This document shows positions 8,810 to 15,872 of a stretch of 64,000 nucleotides of DNA, piece by piece (within the stretch, counting starts at the first letter, position 1; each line of letters starts with the position of its first letter). The translations under genes were made by a program, and so were the position numbers. The notes beneath the pieces were generated by a model. It had not been told where the DNA came from, ran no database searches, and saw only the letters and a program-made list of their open reading frames with translations. This DNA comes from CANHBY01 sp046342195 (lineage in GTDB: Bacteria > Pseudomonadota > Gammaproteobacteria > Burkholderiales > Burkholderiaceae_C), in contig JBKDQE010000057.1 in NCBI GenBank assembly GCA_046342195.1, forward strand, positions 1 to 64,000, in the 5' to 3' direction.

Positions 8810-9802
8810 ATGACACTTTATTCTGATACTCAAAACTTGGTGTCTGTCGTGTCTGGTGGCGCTGGATTTATTGGCGTTAATCTGGTAAGGTATCTTCTCG
8901 AAGAAGGCCGCAATGTCGTTGTCATCGACAATTTATCCCGTGGTAAAAGGGAATATATGTGTGACACATCAGCCACATCACGACTGCACTTTCTTGAAGC
9001 CGATCTTGCACGGCGCGCTGCAGCGGAAACCGCCTTCGCAACCGCCTCTACTTTTGGCAAGATAGACGAAGTATGGCACCTGGCGGCCAACTCGGATATT
9101 CCAGCCGGTGTTGCCGATGCCGACGTCGACCTGAAGGATACTTTCCTGACTACTGCGGAAATCCTTCGCTGCATGAAGATGAAAAAAATCAGTAAGCTCT
9201 ACTTTGCCTCCAGCTCAGCCATCTACGGCAACCTCGGCGACCGGCCCTTGCATGAGGACATAGGCCCATTGTTGCCGATCTCCAACTACGGTGCCATGAA
9301 GCTGGCCTCTGAAGCTCTTATCAGCGCCGCAGCCGAAAGTTACATCAAGCGATCCTGCCTGTTCCGCTTTCCCAACGTCGTTGGCGTGCCCGCGACTCAC
9401 GGCGTCATTCTTGACTTTATCCGCAAGCTGAAAACAACCGGCAACAGCCTCGAGGTCCTGGGAAACGGCACTCAGCGTAAGGCCTATTTGCATGTCAGCG
9501 ATCTGGTCGCTGCCATGCTGCACGTGCGCTCGCTCGCCGACATGCCCACGACGCTGCCAATCAATGTCGGCCCAGTCGACAAAGGTGTCTACGTTAGCTG
9601 GATCGCCGAGCAAGTTGTCAAGCGCGTGGCACCCGCCGCCAACATCCGGTTCGGCAACGGTACCCGCGGCTGGGTCGGCGACGTGCCCAAGTTCCATTAC
9701 TCAACCGCCAAGATCCAAGCCTTGGGCTGGAAGCCCGCGCTTGGCTCCAAGGCCGCAGTATTACGCGCTATTGACGAGATAGCCACGCAGGAAGGTTTCT
9801 GA
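8810..9802 (+). CDS. NAD-dependent nucleotide-sugar epimerase/dehydratase
   Basis: An extended short-chain dehydrogenase (330 residues). GGAGFIG at residues 16-22 is the NAD-binding loop. SSSAIYG (about 131-139) and Tyr160-x-x-x-Lys164 in YGAMK give the catalytic Ser-Tyr-Lys set. IDNLSRG after the second strand is typical of UDP-glucose 4-epimerase-like proteins. AAAGG precedes ATG 8810. As the first gene of a heptose operon, it probably modifies a nucleotide sugar used in the same glycan. The exact substrate cannot be read from the sequence. Confidence 0.85.
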   Translation: MTLYSDTQNLVSVVSGGAGFIGVNLVRYLLEEGRNVVVIDNLSRGKREYMCDTSATSRLHFLEADLARRAAAETAFATASTFGKIDEVWHLAANSDIPAGVADADVDLKDTFLTTAEILRCMKMKKISKLYFASSSAIYGNLGDRPLHEDIGPLLPISNYGAMKLASEALISAAAESYIKRSCLFRFPNVVGVPATHGVILDFIRKLKTTGNSLEVLGNGTQRKAYLHVSDLVAAMLHVRSLADMPTTLPINVGPVDKGVYVSWIAEQVVKRVAPAANIRFGNGTRGWVGDVPKFHYSTAKIQALGWKPALGSKAAVLRAIDEIATQEGF

Positions 9803-9810
9803 GGTACCAC

Positions 9811-10638
9811 ATGAATGTTTCAACTCCTCTTGTGACAGTCATTGTGCCCTCTTTCAACGAGGCGCCTCACATTGTGCGCGCCAGCCTGGAGAGCATCCGA
9901 ACCCAGACATTCGCCGACTTCGAGTGCATCGTTGTCGACGAGAGCACTCGCCCAGAGCTGGCTGAGGCCTGCCGCGCTGTTTGCGTCGAAGACCCTCGCT
10001 TCATCTACGTGCATCCCACTGAACGACTCGGTCTTTCCAAAAGCCTAAACCTGGCAATCGGCAACGCTCGGGGGCAACTGATTGCGCGTTTTGACTCTGA
10101 CGACATTTGTATGCCCAAGCGACTTGAACTTCAGGTCGCCTTTCTACAGGCAAACCCTGAAATAACAGCTGTAGGGGGGTCAATAGATATTATCAGCAAC
10201 GAAGGGAAATTTATCGCGCATCGCAGTTACCCGCAGACATCAAACGAAATTGCAAAGGCTATGCAGCTTACCAATGCGATTGCGCATCCAACGGTGATGT
10301 TTCGCAAACAAGCTATTGACCTCTACGGCGGCTACAACCCCAGCTATCGGTACTGTGAAGACTTAGATTTGTGGCTGCGCTGGATCAATGCTGGTCTTAT
10401 GCTCAGAAATCTGCCACAAGTCCTTGTGCATTATCGACAGGACAATACACGGCGTGACCATCTTAATTGGCGCTACAACCTTCGCGTACGTCTTTCCAAT
10501 TTCAGTTCTGAACATCTAACCCAGCGGATTTTTGGTATTTTTTGTATTGCCGCATGGGTGGCCGTACCAGGAAGGTTGCAGGAGAAAATATATAAATTAT
10601 TTCTCCTGCGTCGTCGAGACCATGAGGTCGCCAAATGA
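9811..10638 (+). CDS. Family 2 glycosyltransferase
   Basis: A 275-residue GT-A fold transferase. VTVIVPSFNE opens the nucleotide-binding region, FECIVVDEST follows, and FDSDD near residue 95 is the DxD metal site. NAIAHPTVMFRK and YCEDLDLWLRW are conserved acceptor-side motifs. There is no membrane segment except weak hydrophobicity at the C-terminus (IFGIFCIAAWVAVPG). It starts eight bases after the epimerase and overlaps the next gene by four bases. It probably adds a sugar to a surface glycan. Donor and acceptor are unknown. Confidence 0.85.
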   Translation: MNVSTPLVTVIVPSFNEAPHIVRASLESIRTQTFADFECIVVDESTRPELAEACRAVCVEDPRFIYVHPTERLGLSKSLNLAIGNARGQLIARFDSDDICMPKRLELQVAFLQANPEITAVGGSIDIISNEGKFIAHRSYPQTSNEIAKAMQLTNAIAHPTVMFRKQAIDLYGGYNPSYRYCEDLDLWLRWINAGLMLRNLPQVLVHYRQDNTRRDHLNWRYNLRVRLSNFSSEHLTQRIFGIFCIAAWVAVPGRLQEKIYKLFLLRRRDHEVAK

Positions 10639-12578
10639 ATAGCGCAACCAGAAAGTGTCATGTTGCCATTCTAGCTGGTGGCATGGGTACGCGTTTACGT
10701 GAGCGCACCGGTGATCTGCCTAAATCAATGGTGCCGATCATGGGCAAGCCTGTTCTTCAGCATCAGATTGAGCTTTGTAAACGGCATGGTTTCAACGACA
10801 TCGCTTTATTGGTTCAGCATCGTCACAAAAAAATTTCAGATTATTTCGGAGATGGCTCAGCCTATGGCGTCAAGCTGCGCTATGCGATTGAAGATGAACC
10901 GCGCGGTACGGCTGGTGCTCTGCGCGACGCGCTACCTATGCTCGCCGACCGGTTCCTGGTGCTTTACGGCGACACATTTATGGACGTGGACCTTCGCAAG
11001 CTTTGGCTGGCACACGAATATTTTGGTGTCAATGGCACGCTTTTTCTTCATCCCAACGATCATCCCCAGGACTCGGATCTAGTAGATATCGATGCTCACG
11101 GCGTCGTCCGGGCCATCCTGCCCTATCCGCATCCAGTGGGCCGTGAAGTCCGTAACCTTGTCAATGCGGCGCTTTACGTACTCGATCGCGCTGGACTGGA
11201 GGACGTCACACCCGACGAAGGAAAATCCGACATCGCCAAGCATATGTTCCCTCGCATGCTGGAGCTTGGCCGCCCCTTATACGGCTACGTGTCGCCTGAG
11301 TACATCAAGGACATGGGGACGCCGGAGAGGCTCGATAAGGTTGAGCGGGATTTATTGCTTGGTTTGCCTGAACGCCTCTCAGGTCGCCAACTGCGCACGG
11401 CTGTTTTCCTCGACCGCGACGGTACGATCAACCGCGAGGTCACCCACATTAAGTCACCCGACCAACTTGAACTGTTACCAGGCGCAGCCGCCGCAATCCG
11501 CCGCCTCAACCACAATGGCACGTTGGCCGTGGTGATCACTAACCAACCAGTGGTTGCTCGCGGTGACGTCAGCTTCGAAGAGCTAAACCGTATTCATGCA
11601 CGGCTGGAGTCCCGACTGGGCGCTGGCGGTGCATTTCTCGACGGCCTTTACTTTTGCCCCCACCATCCAAACAAGGGTTTCGCCGGCGAGGTTGCCGAAC
11701 TCAAAGGTCCCTGTCACTGCCGCAAACCCGAGACAGGCCTGATCGACCAGGCCTGTCGTGATCTAGGAATTGGTCGCAAGGACTCGTGGATGGTTGGTGA
11801 TACAACCTCCGACGTAGAGGTCGGCCGCCGTGCCGGATTGCGCACAGTGCTTCTGCGAAGCGGCCACGCGGGCTCTGACGCTACGTATGCCATTCGACCC
11901 GACTACATCGCCCCTCACCTTGCTGACGCTGTAGAGTGGATCCTATCTGGACACACGAATCTGTCGCGACGTCTGGCGCCGATCGCTATCGAGGCGAGTC
12001 GTGGCGTTCGGCTTGTCCTGATCGGCGGCCTTGCCCGCGCCGGCAAGAGCTACGCGGCCCAGGTGCTCAAGGAACTGCTGCATGTATTGGGCTGCAAGGC
12101 CCACGTTATTTCCCTGGATGGTTGGCTCAAGTCAAAGTCAGAACGTGCTGAGGGCTCTGGCGTGTGGGAGCGCTTCGACCTCGCTGCCGCATCAGCAACC
12201 ATCGGGTCGGCGACGTGTTCAAACTCTCGGGTCATACTCCCGGAATTTTTGTACGACCGATTTGCCCGAAACACAGGCACCCAATCCATCGAGCACTCCA
12301 TCGGTCCCGCTGATGTCATCATCCTTGAGGGGGTTCCGGCCCTGTTGATGCACGATCTGCTCAGTCTGCCCAGGGTGATGAAGGTCTACGTTGACGTTGC
12401 AAGCGACACACGTAAGGCGCGCCTCAAGCAGGATTACGTTTGGCGAGGCACACCGGCCGAGAAGCAGTTTCAGACACTGACCGCGCGGGATCTCGATGAA
12501 ACTCCCATCATCGAGCAATCGCAAACTTTTGCGGACTTTATTGTTGAACGAACAATTGAAGGAAAGAAACAACAATGA
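10635..12578 (+). CDS. Three-domain heptose enzyme: nucleotidyltransferase + HAD phosphatase + P-loop kinase-like domain
   Basis: A 647-residue fusion. Residues 1-240 are a sugar-phosphate nucleotidyltransferase (LAGGMGTRLRERTGDLPKSM), matching HddC-type heptose-1-phosphate guanylyltransferases. Residues 255-430 are a HAD-IIIA phosphatase of the GmhB type (FLDRDGTIN at about 258; a zinc-type CPHHP...CHCRKP set; MVGDTTSDVEVG). Residues 455-640 hold a P-loop, GGLARAGKS, at 464-472, in a domain resembling uridine kinase or NadR-like kinases; its role is unknown. Heptose-7-phosphate kinase (HddA) is encoded just downstream, so the third domain may be redundant or serve another step. Frames overlap by four bases on both sides. 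Confidence 0.85.
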   Translation: MNSATRKCHVAILAGGMGTRLRERTGDLPKSMVPIMGKPVLQHQIELCKRHGFNDIALLVQHRHKKISDYFGDGSAYGVKLRYAIEDEPRGTAGALRDALPMLADRFLVLYGDTFMDVDLRKLWLAHEYFGVNGTLFLHPNDHPQDSDLVDIDAHGVVRAILPYPHPVGREVRNLVNAALYVLDRAGLEDVTPDEGKSDIAKHMFPRMLELGRPLYGYVSPEYIKDMGTPERLDKVERDLLLGLPERLSGRQLRTAVFLDRDGTINREVTHIKSPDQLELLPGAAAAIRRLNHNGTLAVVITNQPVVARGDVSFEELNRIHARLESRLGAGGAFLDGLYFCPHHPNKGFAGEVAELKGPCHCRKPETGLIDQACRDLGIGRKDSWMVGDTTSDVEVGRRAGLRTVLLRSGHAGSDATYAIRPDYIAPHLADAVEWILSGHTNLSRRLAPIAIEASRGVRLVLIGGLARAGKSYAAQVLKELLHVLGCKAHVISLDGWLKSKSERAEGSGVWERFDLAAASATIGSATCSNSRVILPEFLYDRFARNTGTQSIEHSIGPADVIILEGVPALLMHDLLSLPRVMKVYVDVASDTRKARLKQDYVWRGTPAEKQFQTLTARDLDETPIIEQSQTFADFIVERTIEGKKQQ

Positions 12579-13561
12579 TCGTCAGCAAGACCCCATTGCG
12601 AATGAGCTTCGTTGGCGGAGGAAGCGACCTGCCCGCTTTTTACCGTGAAGAGGTGGGTGCTGTAGTGTCAACGTCGATTGACAAGTACATGTACATCTGC
12701 GTCAACAAGAAATTTGACGGTCGTATCCGCATTAGTTACACGAAAACTGAGGATGTCGAACGACGTCAAGAGGTGGAGCATCCGCTGGTGCGCGAGGCCC
12801 TGGATTTGGTAGGTATCGATGGTGGCATTGAGATCGCTTCAATGGCCGACATTCCTTCTAAAGGCTCTGGTTTGGGCTCTTCTAGCACTTACACAGTGGG
12901 TTTGCTCAATGCGCTGTACGCTTATCGCAATCAGTTTGCCTCTAAAGAAAAGCTGGCATCTCAAGCTTGTGAGATCGAGATTGATCGTTGTGGCGAGCCC
13001 ATCGGCAAGCAGGATCAATATGCTGCCGCTTATGGGGGCCTTAACTTGATCCGCTTCCATCCTGATGAATCGGTGTCGGTCGATCCGGTCCTCTGTAAGC
13101 CGTCCCTGATTGAAGAGATGGAAGGCTCCACCTTGGTGTTCTTTACCGGCCGCACGCGCAGCGCATCAGCAGTGCTTGCAAACCAATCTGTGGCCATGGG
13201 GGCGACTGATCGCCGCGTGCTTATGCGTCGGATGGTTCAACTCGCTTTCGAGATGAAGGAACAGATGGAATCGGGAACACTGGAATACTTGGGAGATCTA
13301 CTCAACGAAAACTGGCGCCTCAAGTCTCAGTTAACTTCAGGAGTTACAGATCCTCAAATCGACGCTTGGTATGCTTGCGGAATAGCCCACGGCGCTCTCG
13401 GCGGTAAGCTTCTGGGCGCTGGCAACGGCGGCTTCATGATGTTCTACGCACCCATGGAAAGGCATGCTCAAATTACGGCAGCGCTCTCTGACCTTGAACC
13501 TGTCAAGTTCCGTTTTGATCGGGCCGGAGCCCAAATTGTTTTTTATCAACCACATTCCTGA
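12575..13561 (+). CDS. hddA: D-glycero-D-manno-heptose 7-phosphate kinase (GHMP family)
   Basis: A 328-residue GHMP kinase. TPLRMSFVGGGSDLPAFY is the N-terminal signature shared with HddA and related sugar kinases. GSGLGSSSTYTVG at about residues 95-107 is the ATP loop. KLLGAGNGGFMMFY is the C-terminal motif. In the pathway it phosphorylates the anomeric carbon of heptose-7-phosphate to give the 1,7-bisphosphate, the substrate for the HAD domain encoded upstream. It overlaps that gene by four bases. The match to HddA is good on motif order, and the operon supports it. Confidence 0.85.
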   Translation: MIVSKTPLRMSFVGGGSDLPAFYREEVGAVVSTSIDKYMYICVNKKFDGRIRISYTKTEDVERRQEVEHPLVREALDLVGIDGGIEIASMADIPSKGSGLGSSSTYTVGLLNALYAYRNQFASKEKLASQACEIEIDRCGEPIGKQDQYAAAYGGLNLIRFHPDESVSVDPVLCKPSLIEEMEGSTLVFFTGRTRSASAVLANQSVAMGATDRRVLMRRMVQLAFEMKEQMESGTLEYLGDLLNENWRLKSQLTSGVTDPQIDAWYACGIAHGALGGKLLGAGNGGFMMFYAPMERHAQITAALSDLEPVKFRFDRAGAQIVFYQPHS

Positions 13562-13568
13562 GGGATTT

Positions 13569-14135
13569 ATGAAAAACTTCAGCGTCTCCAGTTACTTGAC
13601 TGCTCATCAGCAACTGGCGAAAAAACTGGACGCTGAAGTTTTTCAGAGAGGTATTGAGATGATCAAGGCCACTTTTGAGGCTGGAAAAAAGGTCATCACT
13701 TGTGGCAACGGAGGAAGCGCATCTACTGCATCTCATTACATTACCGACTGGAACAAAATGGTGAATCTTGCGACAGGCAAGAAATTCCGGGGGGTATCCC
13801 TTTGTGACAATGTGGGGCTGATTACGGCCTATGGTAATGACTTAACTTATGCAGATGTTTTTGCAGGGCAGATCGATGCGCTCATGGACGAGGGGGATTT
13901 GCTTGTTGCTGTCAGTGGCAGTGGCAATTCGCCAAACGTACTGAAAGCTATTGAAGCTGCACATCGCGCACGAGGTAACGTGCTGGGTGTCGTTGGTTAC
14001 GACGGTGGCAAAATGATGCCCATGTGTGACCATAGTGTGTGGGTTCCATCATTTGATATGCAGCTGTGTGAGGACGTACATCTCATGTTCGGCCATATGG
14101 TTATGAAAACTCTTTGTGAGTCACCCATAAAATAA
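13569..14135 (+). CDS. gmhA: Sedoheptulose-7-phosphate isomerase
   Basis: A 188-residue SIS-domain isomerase that turns sedoheptulose-7-phosphate into heptose-7-phosphate, the first step of the pathway. CGNGGSASTASHYITDW (about 45-62) and VSGSGNSPNVLKAIE are the phosphosugar-binding loops. ATG 13569 is chosen over upstream codons because GAGGG lies just before it and MKNFSVSSYLTAHQQ starts the conserved helix. It is the last intact gene of the operon. Confidence 0.9.
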   Translation: MKNFSVSSYLTAHQQLAKKLDAEVFQRGIEMIKATFEAGKKVITCGNGGSASTASHYITDWNKMVNLATGKKFRGVSLCDNVGLITAYGNDLTYADVFAGQIDALMDEGDLLVAVSGSGNSPNVLKAIEAAHRARGNVLGVVGYDGGKMMPMCDHSVWVPSFDMQLCEDVHLMFGHMVMKTLCESPIK

Positions 14136-14405
14136 CATTTTAAACTGACGCGCGGCGATCAAACGCCAGAGAACCATCCTTGGGATGGTGATGTTTACGA
14201 TCGAGACGCCCATTGCTGGGCGGTGCCCCAAACTGAGGTTAGCCCCGAAAAATGGAGCTCCTGGCTCAAGACCAACATGCTGGAAAGAAGCAAAGCAATG
14301 GTCAACAAGCTGGTCAGGGGCAAGTACACCCTAGAGTACAGAATAAAGCAAAAAAGTTCACGCCATCGCCTTGACCCCCCTGTTCCAGGGGAAGGTGATG
14401 GCTAG
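14136..14405 (+). pseudogene. Open stretch in the gmhA frame after its stop, probable gene fragment
   Basis: After the gmhA stop the same frame stays open for 89 codons to TAG at 14403-14405, with coding-like composition (for example DGDVYDRDAHCWAVPQ, then KWSSWLKTNMLERSK). There is no ATG before residue 48 and no good ribosome site; the only GTG is at 14223. It may be the tail of a lost gene or a former extension of the operon. I do not recognise the family. The rest of the gap to 14528 holds only AT-rich DNA leading into the next gene. Confidence 0.25.
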
Positions 14406-14528
14406 GCAGATCCACATACTTTTCCTAGAATGATAATCGCACTCACTGTCTGGGTTTGTTGGCCTGCTTTGCGCTTATTTTTCGAGTGGCCAGGTATTTT
14501 TAAATATTTTTTTCAGTTGGAGTAAATA

Positions 14529-15770
14529 ATGCCTAATACCGTTAAAACCTCTTTAATGGGAACTCAAGATGGACTACAAAATTATTATCAATTTGAAATT
14601 CAATCACCTAAATCTGAAAATTATTTCATCCTTTTACCAAAAGAAAAAATCAATCAAGATGAATTAAAAAAAATCGAAGACGCACTTAAGGATTTTGATT
14701 TTTATAAAACTTTTTCTTTAGAACTTGCCCTGAATACAAAGCGAAAACCAGAAGAAGTCAAATCCGCTGAACAGATTATTGCAAATCACTTAAAAGAAAA
14801 AGGTATCTCTATCAATCCAAATGAAATAATTTTCAGCAAATTTCCCGATCCAAAACTCATTGATCAAGTTGACGCACAATTAACAAAAGAAGGCAAAAAT
14901 ATATATACATTTAAAATAAATCAACACCCACTGGAAAAAGAAATCACTTTTTCAACGAACATTTCTTTAGATCAAAAAGAAAAAGAAGCCATTAAAGAAT
15001 TAATTAATAACTTGCACTCAGGAAATAAAAATCCGACCTCACAAGACTTATTTGCAGCGATCAATGGCATTAGCCCCCTCCTAGGCTATATGAGAGGTGG
15101 CAAGATTACGCCAAATGACTCAAAAATAGAATATTCTATCAAATCAGAAAATGGAACGCTTAGCCTCAATTTGAGAACAAGAAATGGCTTGCCTCCGGGT
15201 CCAGGTACCGTTAATCACCTTCAAGGAAAGCTTGATAGTATAGAAGCAAAGACGGATCCAATCGAGAGAAATCGTGAAATAAAAATACTTCAAAAAGAAT
15301 TATTTAAGTACATGAATACCCTTGGAGATGGCAAAAAAGAAAATCTTATTGGTGCGGATGTTTTAGATCATTCGCTTAACGCTCAGACAAAAAGTATTGA
15401 CCCAGAAAAATCAAAACCAAAAGAAAACACAGCGGTCATCAGTTTCGCCACTAACCCAGAAGATCCAAAAAAATTAATATATAAAATCGAGACAGCAGTC
15501 GAAATAATCTATTTTCAGGCAAACAATAAACTAACAAACAGAAACCTCACAGAAATTGCAGATAAAGCCGTGAATTCATCCCTCCCTAAGGCATCAATAA
15601 GTGGCTATTTTAATAAAAAAGGTATCCAGGCCAAAGTTATTGAACGAACTCCTGATGTAGAAGAATTAAACTATAAAATTCCCACAACTTTCAACTTAGA
15701 TCAGAAAAACCAAGAAAACAATCCAAATAATCCCAATCCCAATCCCAATCCCCAACAACGAGTCTGGTAA
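14529..15770 (+). CDS. AT-rich, lysine-rich orphan protein
   Basis: A 413-residue protein I do not recognise. Base composition is far more AT-rich than the neighbours, with AAA/GAA/AAT codons dominating, so foreign origin is likely. There is no signal peptide or membrane segment. Three stretches share a strand-strand-helix pattern: about residues 18-57 (NYYQFEI...LKKIEDALKD), 115-160 (NIYTFKI...AIKELINNL) and 315-355 (LIYKIET...LTEIADKAV), suggesting diverged internal repeats. The tail is Asn/Pro-rich (NPNNPNPNPNP). GGAG lies seven bases before ATG. It stands alone between the heptose operon and parC. Secreted effector or phage-derived protein are possible guesses only. Confidence 0.7.
   Translation: MPNTVKTSLMGTQDGLQNYYQFEIQSPKSENYFILLPKEKINQDELKKIEDALKDFDFYKTFSLELALNTKRKPEEVKSAEQIIANHLKEKGISINPNEIIFSKFPDPKLIDQVDAQLTKEGKNIYTFKINQHPLEKEITFSTNISLDQKEKEAIKELINNLHSGNKNPTSQDLFAAINGISPLLGYMRGGKITPNDSKIEYSIKSENGTLSLNLRTRNGLPPGPGTVNHLQGKLDSIEAKTDPIERNREIKILQKELFKYMNTLGDGKKENLIGADVLDHSLNAQTKSIDPEKSKPKENTAVISFATNPEDPKKLIYKIETAVEIIYFQANNKLTNRNLTEIADKAVNSSLPKASISGYFNKKGIQAKVIERTPDVEELNYKIPTTFNLDQKNQENNPNNPNPNPNPQQRVW
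15731..15752 (+). repeat. Hexanucleotide tandem repeat encoding Asn-Pro tail
   Basis: About three and a half copies of a CCCAAT unit near the 3' end of the orphan gene encode the Asn-Pro tail. Slipped-strand changes here would alter tail length in steps of two residues without changing frame. Confidence 0.6.
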
Positions 15771-15776
15771 TTCTCT

Positions 15777-15803
15777 GGATGCTGCGACTGGGCGCAGCAT
15801 GAC
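15777..15803 (-). repeat. Dispersed intergenic palindromic repeat, copy B
   Basis: ATGCTGCG and CGCAGCAT form an eight-base stem around ACTGGG. It is the same unit as 478-504 and 26668-26694, on the opposite strand, and is followed by CATTTCGCGCG, which is shared in inverted form with copy C. Lying between converging genes, it may act as a weak bidirectional transcription barrier. Confidence 0.7.
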
Positions 15804-15872
15804 GGTTGATTTGTCATTTCGCGCGTTGTCGCAAAGCGTCCGTTTTATCACCCGTTTTGCGGGCATTGGGAA

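Noticed and set aside
14380..14395. CCCCTG/CAGGGG hairpin after the heptose operon
   Set aside because: The six-base stem has no run of T after it and lies within an open frame, so it is not a convincing terminator.
15731..15752. CCCAAT hexamer array considered as a CRISPR or phage-site repeat
   Set aside because: The units are adjacent with no spacers and lie in frame at the end of a coding region, so they are a coding tandem repeat.
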